Shown piece after piece: positions 1-6,215 of a stretch of 30,972 nucleotides of DNA (within the stretch, counting starts at the first letter, position 1; each line of letters opens with the position of its first letter). The notes beneath the pieces were generated by a model. It had not been told where the DNA came from and made no database searches. It worked only from the letters and a program-made list of their open reading frames with translations. Source of the stretch: a virus; the IMG/VR virus record IMGVR_UViG_3300037852_000017, positions 1 to 30,972 of that record, one strand, 5' to 3'. The position numbers and the translations under genes are program-made.

Positions 1-16
1 AAGGGCCTATAAGTAA

Positions 17-43
17 GGGGGTGGGGGGGAAAAGGGGAATGGG
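17..43 (+). other. G-rich tract, potential G-quadruplex
   Basis: Four runs of guanines (5, 7, 4 and 3 long) are separated by loops of 1, 4 and 3 bases, which fits the usual G-quadruplex pattern. It stands out in an AT-rich leader upstream of the packaging operon. The sequence shows only the potential to fold; any role in packaging, replication or transcription is inference. Confidence 0.55.
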
Positions 44-141
44 AGAAAAATGACATAAGACCTTTTCTCAAAATTTATAGTATTTTTCAATCCTGGGCCT
101 ATCCTTTATAAATACTTTGCTTTATTCTCTATTTTACTTGT

Positions 142-163
142 ATTCTAAAATATATTTTAGAAT
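142..163. repeat. Perfect 22-bp AT-rich palindrome
   Basis: An uninterrupted inverted repeat with TTCTAAAA and TTTTAGAA arms around TATA, about 30 bp upstream of the -35 element. It could be an operator for a dimeric regulator or part of a terminator for whatever lies further left. Neither role is proven by sequence. Confidence 0.6.
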
Positions 164-168
164 TATTC

Positions 169-189
169 GTACTTTTTACTAAAAAGTAC
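169..189. repeat. Perfect 9-bp inverted repeat abutting the -35 box
   Basis: GTACTTTTT and AAAAAGTAC arms flank a 3-base ACT spacer. The right arm ends at the base immediately before the -35 hexamer, so a bound protein would cover the polymerase site. As RNA it would form an AT-rich hairpin. It is an operator or weak-terminator candidate. Confidence 0.6.
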
Positions 190-218
190 TTGACTTATTT
201 ATCTAGATATGATATAAT
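190..218 (+). promoter_or_regulatory. Sigma70-type promoter of the structural operon
   Basis: A -35 element TTGACT (190-195) and a perfect -10 element TATAAT (213-218) are separated by exactly 17 bp. Transcription would start near 225, about 30 bases before the small terminase gene. This is the best promoter in the window and suggests that host RNA polymerase transcribes the rightward late genes. Confidence 0.8.
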
Positions 219-233
219 AACAATTACAGATAA

Positions 234-248
234 TCCTTTTTTAAAGGA
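234..248 (+). promoter_or_regulatory. Leader hairpin covering the terS ribosome binding site
   Basis: TCCTTT pairs with AAAGGA across a 3-base T loop. The right arm contains most of the Shine-Dalgarno sequence AAAGGAG (243-249) of the gene starting at 256. In the mRNA the stem would partly hide the site. It is only 6 bp and AT-rich, so its strength is uncertain. Confidence 0.4.
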
Positions 249-255
249 GACTTAA

Positions 256-1023
256 ATGAATGATCTTACAGACAGAATTCGAACATACAAACTTAAATTG
301 GAACTTCCGGTACAAAATGTTCCTAAAAAGCCAGTCGGAAGAACAAACTTCACTGACAAGCAAAAGATGGAAGCTGTAAAATTATGGTTAGCTTGTGGTA
401 GTCCTACCCATGTAGGGGCAGCTTTAGGGATAAATAGACGTACTATACATATTTGGATGAATTCTGACTGGTGGAAAAGGGTTGTTGAGGAGATTAGGAC
501 CGAAGGTAGGTTCGTACTCAATAAAAAACTAAGAAACATTGTCGATAAATCCCTAGATGTCCTTTATGATCGTATGGAAAACGGGGATTTTGCCTTTAAT
601 CGGGATACTGGTGAGGTTATTAGGAAACCAATCTCAGCTAGAGATGCCCATAAGATAGCTTCTGACTTTATTGACAAATCAGAAAAGCTGGAAGAACCCC
701 TAAAACAGAATAATACCCAGGTTGAGGATCGTTTAACCCAACTTGCAGATGCTTTCTCTAAGTTTGCATCAAAAACTACTAAAATTGAGGTGATTGATGC
801 CGTATATGAAGAACGGAAAGAGGGATTACTCCAAGGAGAAGTCCTGGGAGGAAAGACACCCAGAACGGAAGAAGCAACGAGCCGAGAGAATGGTAGCCCG
901 GAGAGCAGAGGAAAAGAAGGGGCTAGTACACAAGGGGGACAATCTCCAAGTGGATCACGTGAAACCCCTGAGTCATGGAGGATTGAACTCACCGAGGAAT
1001 TGGAGAGTAGTTCCAGCCCATGA
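256..1023 (+). CDS. Terminase small subunit (putative)
   Basis: Probable DNA-recognition subunit of the packaging motor. Residues about 36-75 form a helix-turn-helix of the kind seen in phage small terminases (GAALGINRRTIHIW), followed by a helical region. The ATG follows AAAGGAG at a 6-base spacing and lies just after the promoter at 190-218. The last 75 residues are low-complexity (rich in Ser, Gly, Glu and Pro), and this stretch is overlapped in another frame by the HNH gene at 797-1066, so its composition may be dictated by that gene. Being first in the packaging operon, two genes of nuclease type before terL, supports the call. It is assigned by motif and position, not by an alignment. 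Confidence 0.75.
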   Translation: MNDLTDRIRTYKLKLELPVQNVPKKPVGRTNFTDKQKMEAVKLWLACGSPTHVGAALGINRRTIHIWMNSDWWKRVVEEIRTEGRFVLNKKLRNIVDKSLDVLYDRMENGDFAFNRDTGEVIRKPISARDAHKIASDFIDKSEKLEEPLKQNNTQVEDRLTQLADAFSKFASKTTKIEVIDAVYEERKEGLLQGEVLGGKTPRTEEATSRENGSPESRGKEGASTQGGQSPSGSRETPESWRIELTEELESSSSP

Positions 1024-1066
1024 AAATGAGTCTTTTGCTAGAAATCCTGATGGAAGCCACAAATAA
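797..1066 (+). CDS. HNH endonuclease, small phage type
   Basis: An 89-residue protein with a basic N-terminal half and an HNH-like core: Asp53-His54 in VDHVKPLSHGG, then Asn68 and a His75/Asn77 region. This resembles the short HNH proteins found beside phage terminases, which in some phages assist genome packaging or cleavage. The ATG is preceded by GAGGTGAT (787-794), closely complementary to the 16S rRNA end; a TTG at 794 is less likely. The first 227 bases lie out of frame inside the small-terminase gene. The stop overlaps the next start as TAATG. The HNH identity is fairly clear; the role in packaging is inference. Confidence 0.75.
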   Translation: MPYMKNGKRDYSKEKSWEERHPERKKQRAERMVARRAEEKKGLVHKGDNLQVDHVKPLSHGGLNSPRNWRVVPAHENESFARNPDGSHK

Positions 1067-1455
1067 TGCCTTGTATAATCTGGCCAGGATTTAAAAGTAA
1101 AAATGGTTATCCATTATCTAATCGAGGATGGATAAAAATACATAGACAAGTACTTAAAGATAAAGTACAAGGTCCTATTAGAAATGCTCTTCATACCTGT
1201 GATAATCCTTCTTGTGTAAATCCAGATCATTTATTTGATGGTTCTCAAATGGATAATGTTAAGGATATGTTGGCTAAGGGACGTGGATCTAAAGGAAAAC
1301 CTAGGTTACTAAAACAAATATGTAAACGTGGTCATAAACTCACTTCCGAAAATAGGCTCGGAAGTTTAAAGAAAGAATGTAAAATTTGTCATAAACTACG
1401 TCAAAGTGCCTATCGAAGGAGAGGACAAAATCCCGTTTACCTTAAAACAACATAA
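1066..1455 (+). CDS. HNH homing endonuclease (HNH_3 type)
   Basis: A 129-residue protein carrying the classic signature HTCDNPSCVNPDHLFDGS at residues 43-60, with zinc ligands (Cys45, Cys50) and catalytic His43 and Asn52/His55, followed by the MDNVKDM and KGRG segment. A second putative zinc ribbon is at Cys86, His90, Cys105 and Cys108. These proteins are free-standing selfish nucleases that spread into phage genomes. It starts by TAATG overlap with the previous HNH gene. Its 3' end overlaps the next small gene and may have altered that gene's start (see 1406-1594). Its sequence is more AT-rich than the preceding gene, which fits recent insertion. Confidence 0.85.
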   Translation: MPCIIWPGFKSKNGYPLSNRGWIKIHRQVLKDKVQGPIRNALHTCDNPSCVNPDHLFDGSQMDNVKDMLAKGRGSKGKPRLLKQICKRGHKLTSENRLGSLKKECKICHKLRQSAYRRRGQNPVYLKTT

Positions 1456-1594
1456 ACTCTTTGAATACGTAAAACATAACCCTACACAAGCCTACGCTAA
1501 GGGTATTAAAATTAAACCAGCTGATGCCTCTAAAATGGCTTCTGAAGGAGTTAAAAGTGAAACAGGAACTAAAAAGAAATCCAAGAGAACCTAA
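1406..1594 (+). CDS. Small conserved-looking phage protein with unusual start
   Basis: The reading frame encodes a short basic protein whose core (PFTLKQHKLFEYVKHNP) resembles small phage proteins that begin MPFT-KQH. That resemblance is from memory and unverified. The only standard start is GTG at 1406, which has no Shine-Dalgarno sequence. A strong site AAGGAG (1416-1421) lies 8 bases before an ATC codon at 1430, exactly where a Met-Pro-Phe start would be expected. Either ATC is used, GTG is used through coupling to the HNH gene it overlaps by 50 bases, or a base differs from the functional form. Function is unknown; the C-terminus is Lys/Ser/Thr-rich. Confidence 0.55.
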   Translation: MPIEGEDKIPFTLKQHKLFEYVKHNPTQAYAKGIKIKPADASKMASEGVKSETGTKKKSKRT

Positions 1595-1799
1595 GGGAAT
1601 GACAGGAATCCCAAAGCAACATGAACACCTTCATCCTTTGCATAAAGAAGGTACTGATCATAGGGATATGAGCATGAAGGACAAGTATCTAGGGAATGGA
1701 CCTCATATTGATATGCCAAAACACCAACATTCGTTACATCATCCCCATACTGATGTATCTGAGAAACATGCAGAACAAATGAAAAAAGGTTCCTATTAA
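1557..1799 (+). CDS. Small histidine-rich protein, unknown function
   Basis: An 80-residue protein with about fourteen histidines, clustered as HEHLHPLH and PKHQHSLHHPH. The start is taken as GTG at 1557 because AAGGAG (1545-1550) lies 6 bases upstream; an ATG at 1524 would have no such site, and an ATG at 1599 has only a poorly spaced one. It overlaps the preceding gene by 38 bases and the next by TAATG. No known fold is recognised. The histidine clusters suggest metal binding, but the sequence does not prove it. Confidence 0.6.
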   Translation: MKQELKRNPREPKGMTGIPKQHEHLHPLHKEGTDHRDMSMKDKYLGNGPHIDMPKHQHSLHHPHTDVSEKHAEQMKKGSY

Positions 1800-2194
1800 T
1801 GAATTACCTTCAATACTGGCCAGTTGCTGTTGTACTATTGGGAGTCGTAGCCTATGTATTCTGGCCTAAAAGTACTCCTGCTGCGACTCCTGCTCCTCAA
1901 CCTCAAAAGCCGTGTCCAGTTCCTACTCCTAAAGATACTTTTGAACAAGAAGTTGCAAAGCTTCCTAAAGAAGTAAAACCAGAAGTAAAGCCAGATTCAA
2001 GTGTTGTAGTTCTAGATAAACCTGAAGTAATGGATGTTAAGGTAGATCTTCCTGTGGATAAAACCCAGGTTGCTAGTACTTTATCTCATGAAGCTGATCT
2101 ACATAAAAAGGCTGCTATCCAAAAACAAGTTGAAGTAGATAATCATAAAATGGTTGCTGATCATTTAACCAAGGCAGTAAAAGAACTAAACTAA
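1799..2194 (+). CDS. Membrane-anchored small protein, unknown function
   Basis: A 131-residue protein with one N-terminal transmembrane segment (residues about 6-23, WPVAVVLLGVVAYVFW), then a Pro/Ala linker and a Lys/Glu/Val-rich, mostly polar tail that would be helical. The single segment with a long tail suggests an inner-membrane protein with the tail on one side. It lies between the small and large terminase genes, joined by TAATG overlaps on both sides. No homology is recognised. Holin or spanin roles were considered, but the shape fits neither well. Confidence 0.6.
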   Translation: MNYLQYWPVAVVLLGVVAYVFWPKSTPAATPAPQPQKPCPVPTPKDTFEQEVAKLPKEVKPEVKPDSSVVVLDKPEVMDVKVDLPVDKTQVASTLSHEADLHKKAAIQKQVEVDNHKMVADHLTKAVKELN

Positions 2195-3702
2195 TGCTTA
2201 CCGCAGGCGTCGTCGAGGGCTTCTGCGGATCATTGCTTGCCCCGGGCTTTGACCAAGCCACAAAAAGCCCGGATTTCCACAAAGAAATGTGGCAAATGTA
2301 TTGTAGTTCGTTTCCTAGAGTCGCTGTTGCAGCTCCTAGAGGACACGCTAAAAGTACGGCTGGAACTGTTGCTTATGGCCTTGCTTGCCTTCTTTTTAGA
2401 GAGTCTAGGTTTCTCGTTATAGTTTCAGATACTGAAGCTCAGGCCGTAATGTTCCTAAAAGCTATGGTTCAAGAGCTTCAGAACAACGAACAATTAATAA
2501 AGGTCTTTGGTGTAGTACCTCAGTTCCTAAAAGACACTGAATCTGACATTATCATAGCCTTTGAGGATGGACATACCATCCGAGTAATGGCTAAAGGTGC
2601 AGAACAGAAGCTTCGGGGTCTAAATTGGAACGGAACCAGACCTGACCTAATTATTGTAGACGACTTGGAGAATGACGAATTAGTAATGAACAAAGATCGC
2701 CGGGAGAAGTTGATGCGCTGGTTTTTTGGCGCATTGATGCCTGCGCTATCCCCCAATGGGAAGATAAGAGTACATGGTACTGTAGTACATCAAGACTCTC
2801 TTCTAAACTCCCTAATGCCTCAGGACTCATCCAGGATCCGAAAGGAACAGGATCTAAAGACCTGGGATGACTGGCCTGACGGAAGACCTAGAGGATGGTT
2901 GTCAGTAAAATATAAAGCTCATAATAAGGATTTAACCAAGTTTCTATGGCCGGAGAGGTTTGGAAAGGATTATTTCCAGGATAAAAGAGCAGATTATTTA
3001 TCGAGAGGTTTAAGTGATTTATACTCACAAGAATACCTTAACGAGCCTATCGATGAATCAGTTGCCTACTTCAAAAAGAGTGACTTCCTTACAATTAGGG
3101 AAGAAGACTGGAAAACAAGAAAAAGACGATACCTGGCTTTTGATCCTGCCGTTTCGGAATCAGAACGGGCCGATTTCAGCGTATTTGTGCTCGCGGGAGT
3201 TGACGAGGACCGGGTACTTCATATCGAGAATGTTGTAAGGGAAAGACTAGATGGTAAAGATATAGTTGACTATATTCTTGCTATGCACCGTCATTATGAC
3301 CTAGACGCTGTGGGTGTACCTAAGGATCTTATAACGAAGACTTTAGGACCTTTCCTTAGAGAGGAGATGATACGATCAAACTCCTTCCCAACCATCGTAG
3401 AACTGCCTACAACAGGCAAAAACAAAGTCCAGTGTGCTAGATCCATCCAAGCTAGAATGCGTGCTAAAACGGTCAAATTCGCTAAGGAAGCTGACTGGTA
3501 TCCACAGCTAGAAGATGAAATGACTAAGTTTCCAAGAGGTACTAAAGATGACGTAGTTGATGCTATGTCCTATATGGGAATGTTACTAGACAAGATTGTT
3601 GAAGCACCTACTGAACAGGAAGCCGAGGACGAAGAACAGGATGAATTACGACGCGAATACCGCAGCCAGTTCTCCGGAAGATCCCACATCTCCGGCTACT
3701 GA
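2194..3702 (+). CDS. terL: Terminase large subunit
   Basis: The ATPase/nuclease motor that packages DNA through the portal. The ATPase half has Walker A-like APRGHAKST (residues 47-55), Walker B LIIVDD (152-157) and a coupling-type motif near HGTVVHQDS (194-202). The RNase H-like nuclease half has FDPAVSESERADFS (316-329, metal-binding Asp317) and KDDVVDAMSY (451-460, Asp456). At 502 residues it is of normal length. It starts by TAATG overlap with the preceding gene and its end overlaps the portal gene by 62 bases. The first 90 bases are clearly more GC-rich than the surroundings and contain a strong hairpin (2242-2272). The gp17-type, P22/T4-like fold is well supported; the packaging mechanism (cos, pac or repeats) cannot be read here. 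Confidence 0.93.
   Translation: MLTAGVVEGFCGSLLAPGFDQATKSPDFHKEMWQMYCSSFPRVAVAAPRGHAKSTAGTVAYGLACLLFRESRFLVIVSDTEAQAVMFLKAMVQELQNNEQLIKVFGVVPQFLKDTESDIIIAFEDGHTIRVMAKGAEQKLRGLNWNGTRPDLIIVDDLENDELVMNKDRREKLMRWFFGALMPALSPNGKIRVHGTVVHQDSLLNSLMPQDSSRIRKEQDLKTWDDWPDGRPRGWLSVKYKAHNKDLTKFLWPERFGKDYFQDKRADYLSRGLSDLYSQEYLNEPIDESVAYFKKSDFLTIREEDWKTRKRRYLAFDPAVSESERADFSVFVLAGVDEDRVLHIENVVRERLDGKDIVDYILAMHRHYDLDAVGVPKDLITKTLGPFLREEMIRSNSFPTIVELPTTGKNKVQCARSIQARMRAKTVKFAKEADWYPQLEDEMTKFPRGTKDDVVDAMSYMGMLLDKIVEAPTEQEAEDEEQDELRREYRSQFSGRSHISGY
2242..2272 (+). repeat. Strong hairpin in the 5' end of terL
   Basis: CCGGGCTTT (2242-2250) and AAAGCCCGG (2264-2272) form a perfect 9-bp stem around a 13-base loop. 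No T run follows, so it is not a standard terminator. The same two 9-mers, in the opposite order, form the stem of the terminator at 25865-25889. It could affect terL translation or be a DNA site for packaging. Confidence 0.55.
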
Positions 3703-5776
3703 GAAGCAAGAACTAGCTGATATTAATATAGCTAAAGCCATCATGCGTAAGTATGATGGTGAGGATTGTCTTAAAAAGATTGGTAGAGACTGTAAGGCAG
3801 GGTTTGATGCTGATAATAAAAGTAGAACAGACTGGATCTCAGACATCGAAGAGTGGGTCAAGATTGCCAAACAGTATCGGGAAACCAAATCTTGGCCCTG
3901 GGACCAAGCATCAAACATTAAATATCCTCTTATTTCTACTGCTGCTATGCAGTTTAGCGCCAGAGCTTATCCTTCTCTTGTACCTGCTGATGGTAATATT
4001 GTTAGGACCAGGGTCATAGGAGAAGACCCAGACGGATCTAAATCAGACAAAGCTACTAGAGCTTCAAAGTATATGTCCTGGCAGTTAATGTACCAAATGC
4101 CAAGATGGGAAGAGGATATGGATAGGCTTCTCATGATGGTTTCTGTCATGGGAATGATGTTTAAGAAGACCTTCTATTCTAAAGAGGAAGAAAGAGCTGT
4201 AAGTTGTCTTGTTTACCCAGAGAACTTTGTAGTTGATTATTGGGCAGAATCATTGGAAGAAGCTGAGCGTTATTCTGAGATTATCTACATCTCAAAAAGA
4301 CGTTTAAAGAATAAGCAAAATGCGGGTATTTATTTGGATTGTAATTTAGGTGAACCTACTACTCCAAAGAAGGAACTGGATGCTGGGATGCCAGCTTATC
4401 CTACGAATGATTCCGTAACCCCGTATCGTCTTATTTCCCAGGCATGTTGGCTTGACCTGAACGATGACGGTTTAGACGAGCCATATACCGTGGTGTTCCA
4501 TTATGATACTGCGCGTGTTCTTGGGATTTATCCTCGATTTAATCAGAAGAATGTTAAACTTGATGATAAAGGTAATATCTGTCATATTAAAGCTGATTGT
4601 TATTACACTAAGTTTGGTTTCATTCCTAATCCTGATGGTTCTTTTTATGATATCGGTTTTGGCCACCTACTTGGTCCTTTAAATGATTCAGTCAACACCC
4701 TCGTCAATCAACTTGTTGATGCTGGAACGCTTGCTAACCTTCAGGCAGGATTTATCGGAAAGGGGTTACGACTGCGACTTGGAGATACTCCTCTCCAACC
4801 AGGAGAGTGGAGAGCAGTTAACGCTGTCGGGGACGATCTCAGGAAACAAATTGTCCCCCTACCAATTAAAGATCCAAGTAAAACTCTCTTCGATCTCCTC
4901 CAGTTCTTGATTACAGCAGGTAAAGAACTAGCCTCAGTAGCTGAGATCTTTGTAGGTAAAATGCCCGGACAAAATACTCCAGCCACTACGACTATGGCTA
5001 GTATTGACCAGGGAATGAAGGTCTTTACTTCTATTTATAAACGGGTTTACAGAGCTCTTGAACACGAATTTAAGAAGCTTTTTGATATCAATTCGTGTTA
5101 TCTTGACTATGATACGTATGTAGAACTTCTCGGGGACCAAAAGGTTAACCCAGGTGATTTCGATAATAAGCTTTTTGATATTATTCCTGCTGCTGACCCA
5201 GCTTCAGCATCAAGTACCGAGAAACTCCAGAAAGCACAGGCTCTCTTAGAACTAATGCAGTTGGGTACCCTTGATCCTGCTGAGGTTACAATGAGAATCC
5301 TCCAGGCTCAGGAACAACCAGATTGGCAGAAACTGATCCCAGGTTTGGCCCAGACAGGCAAACCACAAATCCAACCTAAGGTAGATCCTAAGGTTCAAGC
5401 TATCCAAGAAAAGGCTAAGGCAGAGGCTGCTCAAAGTCAACAAGAGCAACAACAAGACCAACAAAGATTCCAGTTAGAACAACAAGGTCAACAAGCTGAT
5501 CTTGCAGCTAAACAACAAGAGAATCAGATGAATCTTCAGGGTAAACAAGCAGAACTACAATTGAAAGCTGTTGAAGGACAGCAGACTCTTCAAGCAAAAA
5601 TGGCATCCAATGCCGTAGATCAACAACATCAACAGACGATGAATCAGCAAGCCCAACAACATGGACATGCTACTAATAAGGTCAAAGAGGAGGCACTACG
5701 GACAAAGGCGACTTCGCAGACTGGAAACAGCACCCAATCACAAAAGCATTCTTCAAACTCATCCAAGAAGAAATAG
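3641..5776 (+). CDS. Portal protein
   Basis: Forms the dodecameric ring at the capsid vertex through which DNA enters and leaves. The long acidic and aromatic N-terminal half contains SWPWDQASNIKYPLIS, typical of large podovirus portals; a helical stem region follows (residues about 390-520), then a long Gln-rich coiled-coil barrel (about 570-680) and a basic Ser/Lys tail. The ATG at 3641 is chosen over one at 3596 because the longer form adds a basic stretch that lies entirely in terL. It overlaps terL by 62 bases. The last 79 bases overlap the small gene at 5698-5904. At 711 residues it is in the range of P22-like portals. Confidence 0.9.
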   Translation: MNYDANTAASSPEDPTSPATEKQELADINIAKAIMRKYDGEDCLKKIGRDCKAGFDADNKSRTDWISDIEEWVKIAKQYRETKSWPWDQASNIKYPLISTAAMQFSARAYPSLVPADGNIVRTRVIGEDPDGSKSDKATRASKYMSWQLMYQMPRWEEDMDRLLMMVSVMGMMFKKTFYSKEEERAVSCLVYPENFVVDYWAESLEEAERYSEIIYISKRRLKNKQNAGIYLDCNLGEPTTPKKELDAGMPAYPTNDSVTPYRLISQACWLDLNDDGLDEPYTVVFHYDTARVLGIYPRFNQKNVKLDDKGNICHIKADCYYTKFGFIPNPDGSFYDIGFGHLLGPLNDSVNTLVNQLVDAGTLANLQAGFIGKGLRLRLGDTPLQPGEWRAVNAVGDDLRKQIVPLPIKDPSKTLFDLLQFLITAGKELASVAEIFVGKMPGQNTPATTTMASIDQGMKVFTSIYKRVYRALEHEFKKLFDINSCYLDYDTYVELLGDQKVNPGDFDNKLFDIIPAADPASASSTEKLQKAQALLELMQLGTLDPAEVTMRILQAQEQPDWQKLIPGLAQTGKPQIQPKVDPKVQAIQEKAKAEAAQSQQEQQQDQQRFQLEQQGQQADLAAKQQENQMNLQGKQAELQLKAVEGQQTLQAKMASNAVDQQHQQTMNQQAQQHGHATNKVKEEALRTKATSQTGNSTQSQKHSSNSSKKK

Positions 5777-5904
5777 AGGATGGAAGAGACGAATTAGAGA
5801 ACCACGCTAAGTTTCCACAAGATCAGAATCTATATCGTATAGCAACAATTGGTGGTAAAGTAGCCGCCTACAGAGCAGTATTTAACATGGAGATTGTTGA
5901 ATGA
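5698..5904 (+). CDS. Small protein between portal and co-chaperonin, apparent ACG start
   Basis: An unbroken 68-codon frame (GDFADWKQHPITKAFF near the start, IGGKVAAYRAVF near the end) continues 124 bases past the portal stop and ends by ATGA overlap with the next start. It fills what would otherwise be the only sizeable gap here. The frame opens after a TAA at about 5677 and holds no ATG, GTG, TTG or CTG before the well-formed protein. It does hold ACG at 5698, with AGGAGG (5688-5693) 4 bases upstream. It may use ACG, arise by -1 frameshifting from the portal gene, or carry a T-to-C change from ATG. It resembles small proteins found beside phage portals (unverified). The function is unknown. 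Confidence 0.6.
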   Translation, partial: TDKGDFADWKQHPITKAFFKLIQEEIEDGRDELENHAKFPQDQNLYRIATIGGKVAAYRAVFNMEIVE

Positions 5905-6215
5905 TTGAACCGATTGGTTATAGGGTTTTACTTACATTTGAAAGTGTAGCAGATCTAGATCCAGATTTTAAACGTGCCAAGAAGGCTGGAATTGTCCTAG
6001 CTGAAGACCATGAAGATATGCAACGGCGCAATGCTGGTGTAGACAAGGGTACTGTAGTAGCTCTTGGACCTTCTTGTGATTTTGGTACAAAGGTTAGAGT
6101 TGGTGATCGAGTTGGTTTTGCTAAACACTCTGGTAAACTCATCGAAGATGAGATTACTAAAGACAAATATGTTATGGTTAATGATGAAGATGTTCTTTAC
6201 GTGCAGAGGTCATAA
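5901..6215 (+). CDS. GroES-like co-chaperonin
   Basis: A 104-residue protein matching the Cpn10/GroES beta-barrel pattern: IGYRVLLTFE at the start, a mobile-loop-like segment (residues about 24-46, rich in charged residues), GTVVALGP (50-57), VGDRVGFAKHSGK (67-79) and a final YVMVNDEDVLYV strand. Such proteins cap the host GroEL; T4 gp31 does this to fold the capsid protein. Its place between portal and scaffold, upstream of the major capsid gene, suggests the same role here. It has GGAG 8 bases before the ATG and ATGA overlap with the upstream small gene. No GroEL partner is seen, so it would rely on the host's. Confidence 0.8.
   Translation: MIEPIGYRVLLTFESVADLDPDFKRAKKAGIVLAEDHEDMQRRNAGVDKGTVVALGPSCDFGTKVRVGDRVGFAKHSGKLIEDEITKDKYVMVNDEDVLYVQRS

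Noticed and set aside
1-255. Possible leftward promoter or divergent gene in the leader
   Set aside because: No -35/-10 pair with proper spacing or open frame could be found on the minus strand.
252-539. Antisense open frame over the small-terminase gene
   Set aside because: Shadow of the real gene; no ribosome site and odd composition.
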